Positions 8,798 through 16,955 of a stretch of DNA of 64,000 nt are shown here, piece by piece; within the stretch, counting starts at the first letter, position 1; the number at the start of each line of letters is the position of its first letter. Below the pieces are notes generated by a model. It searched no databases. It saw only the letters and a list, made by a program, of their open reading frames with translations, and was not told the DNA's origin. Position numbers and translations under genes: made by a program. The DNA is from Armatimonadota bacterium (GTDB lineage Bacteria > Armatimonadota > Fimbriimonadia > Fimbriimonadales > Fimbriimonadaceae): NCBI GenBank assembly GCA_018268395.1, contig JAFDWQ010000001.1:896644-960643 (forward strand), given 5' to 3'.

Positions 8798-10044
8798 TGC
8801 CGGTGTTCACCTACACGGCCCAGCGTGAAGACGGTCAGACGGTTTCGGGGACCGCTCTCGGGGATTCGTTCGAAACCGTGGCGGGTCAATTGAAGTCGCA
8901 AGGGATGACCGTGCTGAGCCTTGCCGCCGCTCCCGCACCCGGGGATCCGGTGGTCGCGGCGCCGAGCCCGCTAAGACCCGAGCAACCGCGTGCCGCGGCT
9001 CCGCCCCCTACCGAAGCCCGCAGTACGTTCGCGACCCAGGTCGCGGGGCCGATCGTCGGCCAAGTCTCGCTCTCCGCGCTCCACTTCTTCTTCCGGCAAC
9101 TGGGCACGATGTTGAACGCGGGCATCAATCCGGCAGACGCCCTCGAGACCCTGAGCAGGCAGACCGGCAGTCCGAAACTCATGTCGATCGTGCGCGAGAC
9201 CAAGGAGCACGTCATCGCAGGCCGACCGATCAGCGTCGGTCTGCACCGCTATCCCGAAGTCTTCAACCCGCTCATGATGAGCATGGTCCGGGTCGGAGAA
9301 GAAGGAGGCTTCCTTGCCGACCAGTGCTCGCAACTCTCCGAGTACATCCAGCGGGACATGGAACTGAGGAACACGATCAAGCGCGAGACCGCGATGCCGA
9401 AACTGACGGTCGGCGCTAGCCTGGTCATCATCTTTGGCGCCAACGCGACGATCCAGGCGGTAGCGCCGGGCGGGCTCACGCTGCCGACCCCTTGGATCGT
9501 CTGGCTCGCGGCGGCCGCACTCGCGATCGGTGCGTTCCTCTTCGTCAAGTTCTTTTTGCCACGGCCTCAGGTCCGCCGTGCGTTCGACGAGTTCGTCCTC
9601 AACCTGCCCGGTGTGGGCCCGATGGTCCACGGATTCGCGATGGCGAAGTTCGGTCGGGCGTTCGGCGCTTTGTACAGGGGTGGCGTCGCGATCCCGAAGG
9701 CGGTCGTCCTATCTGCGGAAGCGTGCGGCAACGAGGCGGTCCGGGCCCGGGTCGTTCCGGCGGCGGCAAGGATCGAAGGCGGCGCCTCGATCACCGAGAC
9801 CTTTACGGCGACCGGTGCTTTTTCGCCGCTGGTGCTCGATATGGCGAGGACCGGAGAGACGACGGGCAACATGGACGAGATGTTGCTACGGATGTCCGAG
9901 TTCTACGAGGACGAGGGCATTACGAAAGCCCAAATGGCGGCGAAGATCATTGGCGTCTTGGCCCTGGTCGCCGTCGGAGCGTACGTCCTCTTCATCTTGG
10001 TCTCTTTCTACTCGTCATACTTCGGTCGCATGACGAGCTCCTAA
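8797..10044 (+). CDS. type II secretion system F-domain protein (PilC/GspF-like), second of two
   Basis: 415 residues with the same plan as the preceding gene: N-terminal domain (MPVFTYTAQREDGQTVSG, LKSQGMTVLSL), Pro/Ala-rich linker, then T2SF repeats (LHFFFRQLGTMLNAGINPADALE with GEEGGF; FGRAFGALYRGGVAIPKAV with ARTGETTGN). Helices are near residues 210, 235 and the C terminus. It is clearly homologous to, but well diverged from, its neighbour, and translational coupling by TGATG suggests the two are made in fixed proportion. Standard pilus systems use one PilC, so a heterodimeric platform is possible. Confidence 0.88.
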   Translation: MPVFTYTAQREDGQTVSGTALGDSFETVAGQLKSQGMTVLSLAAAPAPGDPVVAAPSPLRPEQPRAAAPPPTEARSTFATQVAGPIVGQVSLSALHFFFRQLGTMLNAGINPADALETLSRQTGSPKLMSIVRETKEHVIAGRPISVGLHRYPEVFNPLMMSMVRVGEEGGFLADQCSQLSEYIQRDMELRNTIKRETAMPKLTVGASLVIIFGANATIQAVAPGGLTLPTPWIVWLAAAALAIGAFLFVKFFLPRPQVRRAFDEFVLNLPGVGPMVHGFAMAKFGRAFGALYRGGVAIPKAVVLSAEACGNEAVRARVVPAAARIEGGASITETFTATGAFSPLVLDMARTGETTGNMDEMLLRMSEFYEDEGITKAQMAAKIIGVLALVAVGAYVLFILVSFYSSYFGRMTSS

Positions 10045-10050
10045 GGCGAC

Positions 10051-10061
10051 CATAATCCGGA
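10051..10061 (+). promoter_or_regulatory. -10 hexamer placed for a leaderless mRNA
   Basis: CATAAT at 10051-10056, 5 bases, then GTG at 10062. It begins 7 bases after the stop codon of the upstream gene. Confidence 0.5.
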
Positions 10062-11186
10062 GTGCCGTCGCACTACGAGACTCTGGGGCTCGAACTCGGC
10101 GCGGGTGAAGCCGAAATCCGCGCGGCTTACCGACGGTTGGCCCGGACGCTCCACCCCGACGTCAACCGCGCAGAAGACGCGAAAGAGCGGTTCCAAGAAC
10201 TGCAGACGGCTTACGAAGTCTTGAGCGACGCTCGGCGCAAAGCGGCCTATGACGACATCCTCGGCCGTCAGTCCGGTCGGTCGTCGATGCCTGCCGACAA
10301 GGAAGCCAGACGCCGTCAGAAGGAGCGCGAAGAGGAAGAAGAACTCGCCCGACGGGCTGAAGAACGAATGCGGGACGCGCGCCCCGGAGCCCGGATCGAT
10401 CCGGCCGAGACGGAACGCCTCTCCCAACTGATCAATACGGGAAAGATCGTCGAAGCGGAACGGATGGCGGCCGACATGATCGCCCGCGAGCACCGGCAGC
10501 CCGTCCCACACGCCGTCTTGGGCGACGTGTACCGGTTCCGGGGCGAATATGCGAAGGCACTTCAGAGTTACGGGTACGCCGCACAGTACGAACCGAACAA
10601 CCCGGTCTACCAACGGAAGTACGAACAACTTCTGGAAGGAGGTGTCGGAACGGTCGCCGCGGCACGGTCCGACACGTACGTCCCGGAGTTCAGCTTTCCG
10701 CCCCTTGCGGTCGGTGGAGGCGTCTGTCTCGCCGCCGTCCTCTATGTCGCCCTGTCGCCGGAACCGCCTCTCGGCCTCTTCTTCGCTCCGAAATGGACGC
10801 TAGGCAACCTCGCGATGCAGCTCGTAACGGGCCTCGTGGCGGGGGCGTGCCTGTCGCTTTCGGGAGCCCTTGCACGGTTCCAGGTCGCGGCCGGAGCCGC
10901 CATGACGAAGGTCCGACCCGCGACGGCTCTCGGGCTCGTCGCCGTGGTCTCGTTCTGGCTCGCGTGCCTCGTGTACTACGCGATCGGTCAGTCGCAACAC
11001 GCGTTCAACCGTTCCCTGTCGCTGACGTTAGGCGCAGCGGCCGGGGTGACGGTCGCCTTCGCACTCGCAGGCTGGTCGCGCGGCGGCGACTTGGCGCTTC
11101 AAAACCTCCTATGGTGCGGGAATCTCGTCTACGTCTGCACGATGCTCGGTTGGTCCGTGACGGACGCTCTCAAGGGCAGTGCCTGA
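10062..11186 (+). CDS. J-domain and TPR membrane protein
   Basis: 374 residues. Residues 4-67 are a J domain (HYETLGLELGAGEAEIRAAY) with the essential HPD at 31-33, expected to stimulate a DnaK-type Hsp70. A charged Glu/Arg linker follows, then a TPR-like stretch (residues about 120-185, GDVYRFRGEYAKALQSYGYA) and four or five membrane helices in the C-terminal half (about 205-370). It is not a DnaJ chaperone: the Gly/Phe and zinc-finger regions are absent. A membrane-tethered Hsp70 co-chaperone next to secretion genes could act on export or pilus assembly; that link is inferred from position only. Confidence 0.8.
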   Translation: MPSHYETLGLELGAGEAEIRAAYRRLARTLHPDVNRAEDAKERFQELQTAYEVLSDARRKAAYDDILGRQSGRSSMPADKEARRRQKEREEEEELARRAEERMRDARPGARIDPAETERLSQLINTGKIVEAERMAADMIAREHRQPVPHAVLGDVYRFRGEYAKALQSYGYAAQYEPNNPVYQRKYEQLLEGGVGTVAAARSDTYVPEFSFPPLAVGGGVCLAAVLYVALSPEPPLGLFFAPKWTLGNLAMQLVTGLVAGACLSLSGALARFQVAAGAAMTKVRPATALGLVAVVSFWLACLVYYAIGQSQHAFNRSLSLTLGAAAGVTVAFALAGWSRGGDLALQNLLWCGNLVYVCTMLGWSVTDALKGSA

Positions 11187-11237
11187 TCCGGAGAGAGGGG
11201 CCCTGCGTGACGCTGCCGGGCGGCAGGCGTCAGACTG

Positions 11238-11249
11238 CATAATATGGCC
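11238..11249 (+). promoter_or_regulatory. -10 hexamer that decides the start of the lipoprotein
   Basis: CATAAT at 11238-11243 abuts an ATG (11244); six bases after the hexamer is an in-frame GTG (11250). The GTG fits a transcript beginning exactly at the start codon. Confidence 0.55.
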
Positions 11250-12266
11250 GTGACCGCCAGAGTGCTCCCCTTCTTCGCCCTGCTCGCCGTCGTCGGTTGC
11301 GGAGGCGACAAAGCGGATTTCACGTCCGTGCCGAAGTCTTACGCCACGACGCTGGTCTCTCCAGCAGGCGCGACCGCGATCACGATCAAGGGCGCGTCCC
11401 GCGACGGTCGCATCGTCGGCAAGTACACCAAGGACGGCAAGGACAAGCTCTTCGGCTGGCTGGTCGACGGCGATACGACGGACATCGTCCTGCCCGCCGA
11501 ATGTAAGGACATGGACGGCATCGACGACATCGGGAACCTGATCTGCTCCGACCGGACGGTCATCCCGACGAAGCTGTTCCTCTACAAGAGCGGCAGCGTC
11601 TCGTCCTTGACCCTCCCGACCGGCTACACCGATGTCACGGTGAACCAGATGACGGCGACGGGCGGCATCGCAGTCATGGCGAGCAAAACGGGCGAGACGA
11701 AGGGCTACTTGATGAAGATCGGCGAGGATCCGGTCGTCAAGACCGACGCGGGCGGGGCCACCGTCGCCGTGTCGGCGGACGGAAACGTCGCATGCAACAT
11801 GACCGCGAACGCGCACGTGTCGTGTTTCGCCGTGATCGGCGACAAGAAGGGCCCCGTGTTCGCGGTCGCGAACGGTGATGTCGTCGCGGCCGGGATCAAC
11901 GATGCCGGTGTCATGGTCGCGACGAAGACCCCTCCGGGCGACGTTCCGCGCGCGGTCAAGATCACAGGCCCCAACATGGCTCTGCTCCCGTTACCCGCCG
12001 GTGCGACCGAAAGCGTCGCGACGGACATTGAGAACGGCGGCCTAATGGCGGGGCGGGCCAAAGTCGGGGCCGAATGGGAAGCTTGCGTCTGGTTTCCAAA
12101 GGGCGAAGCGGTGCTGGTCAAAAACCTGGTGAAGCCCCCCATCGCCGGCGTCAAGTACACGTCCGTCAGGGTCGTCACCCCTCTCGGGATCGTGGTCTGC
12201 GAAGGCACGAAGACGACGGGAAACGTGACCGTCCCCATCCTGTACGCGCTTAATCCGTCGTACTGA
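11250..12266 (+). CDS. secreted lipoprotein with repeated beta-structure
   Basis: 338 residues with a lipoprotein signal (TARVLPFFALLAVVGC, lipobox VVGC) followed by GGDK. The mature part has repeated segments of about 45 residues with Gly-rich turns (RDGRIVGKYTKDGKDKLFGW, DGIDDIGNLICSD, GINDAGVMVATKTPPGD), resembling the HAF-type extracellular repeat or a small beta-propeller. No enzyme motif is visible. GTG at 11250 is preferred to ATG at 11244 from promoter spacing; either leaves the same signal peptide. The function is unknown; it is probably anchored in a membrane facing outside. Confidence 0.65.
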   Translation: MTARVLPFFALLAVVGCGGDKADFTSVPKSYATTLVSPAGATAITIKGASRDGRIVGKYTKDGKDKLFGWLVDGDTTDIVLPAECKDMDGIDDIGNLICSDRTVIPTKLFLYKSGSVSSLTLPTGYTDVTVNQMTATGGIAVMASKTGETKGYLMKIGEDPVVKTDAGGATVAVSADGNVACNMTANAHVSCFAVIGDKKGPVFAVANGDVVAAGINDAGVMVATKTPPGDVPRAVKITGPNMALLPLPAGATESVATDIENGGLMAGRAKVGAEWEACVWFPKGEAVLVKNLVKPPIAGVKYTSVRVVTPLGIVVCEGTKTTGNVTVPILYALNPSY

Positions 12267-12287
12267 GACCCTTGAGAGGCCAATCGC

Positions 12288-12321
12288 CGGCCACCGTTCA
12301 GGCCGACCTTGACGGTGGCCG
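12288..12321. repeat. inverted repeat downstream of the lipoprotein gene
   Basis: CGGCCACCGT (12288-12297) pairs perfectly with ACGGTGGCCG (12312-12321) across 14 bases. There is no T-rich tract on either side, so it is only a possible terminator. Confidence 0.55.
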
Positions 12322-12372
12322 TCCGTTGCTTCCTGGAGACTCGGCCGTCCCCCGGTACAATCGGCCCTTCCG

Positions 12373-14328
12373 ATGCCGAAAAAGACCTCGATCATGACGG
12401 CGATCCCGTACGTCAACAGCACGCCCCACATCGGCAACGTGTTGACGACCTTGAGCGGCGACATCACCGCTCGGTACATGCGGATGCGCGGGCACGACGT
12501 CTTCTTCCAGGTCGGGACCGATGAAAACGGGCTGAAGATCAAGGAAGCGGCCGAAGCGAAGGGCGAAGACGTCCATACGTTCGTCGACGCGATCTCCCAG
12601 CGGTTCGCCGACATCTTTCAGAGCCTGAAAATCTCGTCCGACGCTTTCGTGCGGACGACGGAGGACCGTCACGTCAAAGCGTGTCAGGAGCTGTTCCGCC
12701 GCCTCCAGGCGACAGGCCATATCTACGAAGGCACCTACGAAGGATGGTACGACGTCTCGACGGAGACCTTTTTCAAGGAGGAGGAGCTCGTCGATGGACT
12801 CTCGCCCGACGGCAACGAAGTGCGCTGGGTCAGCGAGCAGAACTGGTTCTTCCGTCTCAGCGCCTTCCAGCAACCCCTCCTTGACGCTTACGCCGATGGC
12901 ACCCTTCGCGTCGTTCCGGAAACGCGGCAGAACGAGGTTTTGAGCTTCATCAACCAGGGCCTGCGCGACCTCTGCGTGTCCCGGACGAACCCGGGCTGGG
13001 GGATCCCCCTTCCCGACGACCCGTCCAAGGTCATTTATGTCTGGTTCGACGCCTTGATCAACTACCTGACAGCGACCGGATGGCCGGACGCGGGCTGGGA
13101 GGACGCATGGCCGCCCGTCGTCCAATGGCTGGGCAAAGACATCCTGACCCGGTTCCATGCGACCCTCTGGCCGGCGATGCTTATGGGCGTCGGCGCGTGG
13201 GACGGTTTCGTCACGAAAGAGCGGCCGTTCACGGTCGTCGCTCACGGTTGGATCCTGCTCGGAGCGGACAAGATCTCCAAGTCCAAGGGCAACGTCGTCG
13301 AGCCGTTGGTCCTGGCCGCCGATCTTGCGGCCCGCGCCGGCGTTCCGGAACCGATCGCCGTGGACGCCCTCCGGTACTACGAGGCCGCGACGATGTCCTT
13401 CGAAAGCGACTCGACGTTCACGTACGAGGACTTCGACCGGCGCTACAACTCGGATCTGGCCAATGACCTTGGCAACGCCCTGAACAGGTCGCTGAGCATG
13501 GCCCACAAGTTCGTGGGGGGCTCTGTCCCTGAAGGCCCTAGCCTTCCCGAAGCGGTCGAGGCCGTCTGGTCGGCGCGTTCGGCGTACGACCAGGCGATGA
13601 CCGATTTCCGGCTCGACCGGGCGACGGACGCGGCTTGGGGCCTTGTCCGCTACTTGAACAAAGCGATCGATACTTGGGCTCCGTGGTCGTTGGCCAAGAA
13701 CGGGGACGCGTCCCTCGGCTCTGTCGTCCGCTCTATGCTGCTGTGCTTGCGTTCAGCCGAAGGACTGGTCCGGCCCTTGATCCCGGACGCCGCGGACGCG
13801 ATGGCGGCCCAACTCGGCTTGCCCCCCTTGACCGCTTGGGACCAGATCGGTGACGAAGGGTCGTTGCCGGCAGGGACGGCCCTGTCGCAACCTGTCCCGA
13901 TCTTCCCTAGGCTCGAGACCAAGCCCGCGACAGCCCCCGCACCGGATAAGAAAACAATGGAAGACAAGCCGAAGTCCGAGAAGCCGAAAGCCGGCCCGGC
14001 GCCCGTGATCGAGTTCCCGGACTTCGCCAAAGTCGAACTTCGCGTGGCCCGGATCATCGAAGCCGAGAGGATCGAAGGGAGCGAGAAGCTGATGAAGCTC
14101 CAAGTCCGGATCGGAGACGAGCCGCGGCAGATCGTGGCCGGGATCGCAAAGGCGTACGCCCCGCTCGACCTGATCGGGCGGCAGATCATCGTCGTCGCGA
14201 ACCTCAAACCTGCAAAGCTGATGGGCCACGAAAGTCAAGGCATGCTGCTTGCCGCCGACGACACGGACGGGGCTCCGATCCTGCTACAGCCCGAACGGGA
14301 GTCTCCCGACGGAACGAGCGTTCACTGA
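12373..14328 (+). CDS. metG: methionyl-tRNA synthetase with C-terminal tRNA-binding domain
   Basis: 651-residue class I aminoacyl-tRNA synthetase charging tRNA-Met. HIGN lies at residues 19-22 and the KMSKS loop is KISKS at 300-304. The connective peptide (GWYDVSTETFFKEEEL to EVRWVSEQNWFF) has no Cys, so the zinc knuckle found in many MetRS is absent, as in alpha-proteobacterial-type enzymes. After a Lys/Pro-rich linker (about 530-550) comes an EMAPII-like OB domain (FAKVELRVARIIEAE to MLLAADD) that binds tRNA and often dimerises. ATG at 12373 lies 11 bases after TACAAT, giving a leader of only a few bases. Confidence 0.95.
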   Translation: MPKKTSIMTAIPYVNSTPHIGNVLTTLSGDITARYMRMRGHDVFFQVGTDENGLKIKEAAEAKGEDVHTFVDAISQRFADIFQSLKISSDAFVRTTEDRHVKACQELFRRLQATGHIYEGTYEGWYDVSTETFFKEEELVDGLSPDGNEVRWVSEQNWFFRLSAFQQPLLDAYADGTLRVVPETRQNEVLSFINQGLRDLCVSRTNPGWGIPLPDDPSKVIYVWFDALINYLTATGWPDAGWEDAWPPVVQWLGKDILTRFHATLWPAMLMGVGAWDGFVTKERPFTVVAHGWILLGADKISKSKGNVVEPLVLAADLAARAGVPEPIAVDALRYYEAATMSFESDSTFTYEDFDRRYNSDLANDLGNALNRSLSMAHKFVGGSVPEGPSLPEAVEAVWSARSAYDQAMTDFRLDRATDAAWGLVRYLNKAIDTWAPWSLAKNGDASLGSVVRSMLLCLRSAEGLVRPLIPDAADAMAAQLGLPPLTAWDQIGDEGSLPAGTALSQPVPIFPRLETKPATAPAPDKKTMEDKPKSEKPKAGPAPVIEFPDFAKVELRVARIIEAERIEGSEKLMKLQVRIGDEPRQIVAGIAKAYAPLDLIGRQIIVVANLKPAKLMGHESQGMLLAADDTDGAPILLQPERESPDGTSVH

Positions 14329-14368
14329 CCGTCGGACTCTTCCTCGGCCGGTCGGCCCCGTGATCGGA

Positions 14369-14380
14369 TAACATCGCTCC
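14369..14380 (+). promoter_or_regulatory. -10 hexamer placed for a leaderless mRNA
   Basis: TAACAT at 14369-14374, exactly 6 bases, then ATG at 14381. With the normal 6-base gap between hexamer and first transcribed base, the A of ATG is +1. Confidence 0.6.
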
Positions 14381-15766
14381 ATGCAACGCAGGGAGTTCCT
14401 GAAAGCGGCGGCGGCGGCAGGAGCGACCGCCCTCGGCTCGAAGCTGGCAATGGCGTCCGGAGGTCCGGATCCGGCAGGACCGGCCGGTGAAGCGCAGGCC
14501 AAACAAAAGCGGTCGACGATGATCGACGCGACCGCAAAGAAGATGGACAAGGTCCGCGTCGGGTTCATCGGCGTCGGCGCACGCGGCAGTGGCCACGTCG
14601 AGCAAATGCTGCTGATCGACGGCGTGGAAGTGACGGCCATCTGCGACGATTGGAAGGACCTTGCCGACCGCTCGGCCGCCGCCTGCGTCAAGGCCGGACG
14701 TGCGAAACCGGCCGTCTATAAGGACGGCCCCTTGGCGTACAAAAAACTGCTGGACCGCAGCGACGTCGACATCGTCATCATTGCGACGCCGTGGGATTGG
14801 CACACACGGATGGCCGTCGACGCCATGGAGCGAGGCAAGCACGCCTTCATCGAAGTCCCGGCCGCCGTCACGATCGACGAGTGCTGGAAACTGGTCGACA
14901 CGTCTGAAAAGACCCGCAAGCTGTGCATGATGATGGAGAACGTCTGCTACGGCCGTGAAGAGCTCATGGTGCTCAACATGTGCCGCCTCGGCGTCTTCGG
15001 CGAACTCCTCCATGGCGAAGGTGCCTATATCCACGATCTGCGCGGCCAGATGCACGAGGTCGAACACGGCACGGGTTCGTGGCGGACCGTCCAATACCAG
15101 AAGCGCAACGGGAACCTTTATCCGACGCACGGTCTCGGGCCTGTCGCCCAGTACATGGGCGTCAACCGTGGCGACCGGTTCGACTTTCTTTCGTCGGTCA
15201 GCTCTCCGAGCCGCGTCCGGTCGATTTACGCGAAGAAGAACTTCCCGCCCGACCACAAGTGGAACAAGACGCCGTTCGTCTGCGGCGACATCAACACGTC
15301 GCTGATCAAGACCGTCCTTGGGCGGTCGATCATGGTGCAGTGGGACGAACAACTGCCCCGCCCGTACAATCGGTTGAACCTGATACAGGGGACCAAAGGC
15401 GTTTGGGGCGGCTTCCCGGACCGTGTGGTCGTGGAAGGGATGTCCAAGAGTACGGACTCCTGGGAAGAGGACGACAAGCTCAAGCCGTATTACGAAAAGT
15501 TCGACCACCCGTTGTGGAAGCGCATCGCGAGCGACCCTTCGAACAAGGGAGGCCACGGCGGGATGGATTTCATTATGCTGTGGCGGATCGTCTATTGCCT
15601 CAGGAACGGCCTCCCGCTCGATCAAGACGTCTACGACGCCGCGGCATGGTCGGCCATCTCGCCGTTGAGCGAAGCGTCCGTGAAGAATCGAGGAAAGTCC
15701 CTGGACTTCCCCGACTTCACGAGGGGCGGATGGAAGTTGCGGAAGCCTCTTCCCGCTGTGTCCTGA
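14381..15766 (+). CDS. GH109-type alpha-N-acetylgalactosaminidase, Gfo/Idh/MocA fold
   Basis: 461-residue NAD-dependent glycoside hydrolase homologue. It starts with a twin-arginine signal (MQRREFLKAAAAAGATALG), implying export of the folded, cofactor-loaded enzyme. The Rossmann motif is VRVGFIGVGARGSGHV, and the family's characteristic stretches are intact: DVDIVIIATPWDWH, GKHAFIEVPAA, MMENVCYGREELMVLNMCR, NLYPTHGLGPVAQYMGVNRG and GGHGGMDFIMLWRIVYCLRN. GH109 founders remove terminal alpha-GalNAc through an NAD-dependent redox-elimination mechanism. The substrate here is inferred from the family and is not certain. It is followed by a tRNA gene on the other strand. Confidence 0.88.
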   Translation: MQRREFLKAAAAAGATALGSKLAMASGGPDPAGPAGEAQAKQKRSTMIDATAKKMDKVRVGFIGVGARGSGHVEQMLLIDGVEVTAICDDWKDLADRSAAACVKAGRAKPAVYKDGPLAYKKLLDRSDVDIVIIATPWDWHTRMAVDAMERGKHAFIEVPAAVTIDECWKLVDTSEKTRKLCMMMENVCYGREELMVLNMCRLGVFGELLHGEGAYIHDLRGQMHEVEHGTGSWRTVQYQKRNGNLYPTHGLGPVAQYMGVNRGDRFDFLSSVSSPSRVRSIYAKKNFPPDHKWNKTPFVCGDINTSLIKTVLGRSIMVQWDEQLPRPYNRLNLIQGTKGVWGGFPDRVVVEGMSKSTDSWEEDDKLKPYYEKFDHPLWKRIASDPSNKGGHGGMDFIMLWRIVYCLRNGLPLDQDVYDAAAWSAISPLSEASVKNRGKSLDFPDFTRGGWKLRKPLPAVS

Positions 15767-15778
15767 CGAGGACGAAAG

Positions 15779-15854
15779 TGGTGAGCCGGCTGGGACTCGA
15801 ACCCAGGACCCACGCCTTAAAAGGGCGTTGCTCTACCGACTGAGCTACCGGCTC
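15779..15854 (-). tRNA. tRNA-Lys(UUU)
   Basis: A full cloverleaf reads on the minus strand. The acceptor arms GAGCCGG and CCGGCTC pair over 7 bp, the D arm is GCTC...GAGC, the anticodon stem is ACGCC/GGCGT with loop CTTTTAA (anticodon TTT at 15821-15819), and the T arm is CTGGG-TTCGAGT-CCCAG. A is the discriminator base at 15782 and CCA is encoded at 15779-15781. It reads AAA and AAG codons. Confidence 0.96.
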
Positions 15855-15870
15855 ACGGCTGGAGACGTTA
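15855..15870 (-). promoter_or_regulatory. possible -10 of tRNA-Lys
   Basis: TAACGT on the minus strand (15870-15865) lies 10 bases before the mature tRNA 5' end. No -35 element is evident. Confidence 0.35.
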
Positions 15871-15900
15871 CCCGTTCTGGCCGCGGACGGATGGGGCGGG

Positions 15901-15912
15901 TAACCTGGTTTC
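15901..15912 (+). promoter_or_regulatory. -10 hexamer placed for leaderless purM
   Basis: TAACCT at 15901-15906, exactly 6 bases, then ATG at 15913. Confidence 0.6.
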
Positions 15913-16953
15913 ATGCCCGAAGACGCCTTGACGTACGCCTCATCCGGCGTCGACATCGACGTGGCGGACCAGGCCGTACGCCTGATCGTGCCCGCCGTCG
16001 AAGCGACGCACAACGAGCGCGTCCTCGGTGGGATCGGCGGTTTTGGTGCCTTGTTCCAGGCGACGTTTCCGGACATGGCCAACCCGGTCTTGGTCAGTAG
16101 CATCGACGGAGTCGGCACGAAGACCAAGGTCGCGGCCATGGCCGGGGACTGGTCCGGGATCGGAAAGGACCTCGTCAACCATTGCGTCAACGACATTCTC
16201 TGTCAGGGAGCACGGCCGCTGTACTTCCTCGACTACTTCGGGTGCTCCCGCCTTTCACCGCAAGTCTTCGACCAGGTCGTCTCAGGTGCGGCGGCGGCGT
16301 GCCAGGACGTGGGTTGCGCGCTCATCGGCGGAGAGACGGCCGAACTCCCCGGCGTCTATGCCGATGAAGAGATCGACGTCGTCGGCGCGATTACGGGAGT
16401 CGTCGACTTTGACAAACGGCTGCCGCGGCCCAAAGCCTCCCCTGGGGACCGATTGGTCGGCATCGCGTCGAACGGACTCCACACGAACGGCTACTCGTTA
16501 GCAAGGCGGGCCCTCTTCGAGGTCGGCGGGCTATCGGTTCGGGACAAGCTCGCCGGTACGGACGAGACGTTGGCAGACGCCTTGCTCATGCCCCACCGCT
16601 GTTATTTCCATCCGGTCCATACCGTCGTCCAAGAGTCGGCCGGTGTGTTGGGCGCCGCCCACATCACGGGTGGAGGCATCACAGGCAACCTTCCGCGCTC
16701 GCTCCCCCATGGCGTGCAAGCGGTCGTCAACAAGCGTTCGTGGGAGCCCCTCCAGATCTTCCGCACCATACAGGCGGTCGGAAACGTGCCGGAAGACGAG
16801 ATGTTCCGGACCTTCAACATGGGCATCGGGATGATCTTGATCGTCTCCCACGACCAGGCCGCACCCGTCGTCGCGCGATTGAACGCCTTGGGAGAGCACG
16901 CGGCCGAGATCGGTGAACTCCGCCCCGGTTCCGGTGACGTGCACTTCGTCTGA
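15913..16953 (+). CDS. purM: phosphoribosylformylglycinamidine cyclo-ligase (AIR synthetase)
   Basis: 346-residue cytoplasmic enzyme that closes the imidazole ring of AIR with ATP, the fifth step of purine synthesis. Family blocks are ASSGVDIDVADQAV at the N terminus, VSSIDGVGTKTKVA, GKDLVNHCVNDILCQGARPLYFLDY, CALIGGETAELPGVY, GLHTNGYSLAR, HITGGGITGNLPRSLP and MFRTFNMGIGM. Length is normal. No other pur gene is adjacent; a glycosidase gene follows two bases after the stop, so the two are probably cotranscribed. Confidence 0.97.
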   Translation: MPEDALTYASSGVDIDVADQAVRLIVPAVEATHNERVLGGIGGFGALFQATFPDMANPVLVSSIDGVGTKTKVAAMAGDWSGIGKDLVNHCVNDILCQGARPLYFLDYFGCSRLSPQVFDQVVSGAAAACQDVGCALIGGETAELPGVYADEEIDVVGAITGVVDFDKRLPRPKASPGDRLVGIASNGLHTNGYSLARRALFEVGGLSVRDKLAGTDETLADALLMPHRCYFHPVHTVVQESAGVLGAAHITGGGITGNLPRSLPHGVQAVVNKRSWEPLQIFRTIQAVGNVPEDEMFRTFNMGIGMILIVSHDQAAPVVARLNALGEHAAEIGELRPGSGDVHFV

Positions 16954-16955
16954 CG

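Noticed and set aside
12595-12860. Broken metG because zinc cysteines are missing
   Set aside because: MetRS lacking the zinc knuckle is a known subtype; HIGN, KISKS and the anticodon domain are intact.
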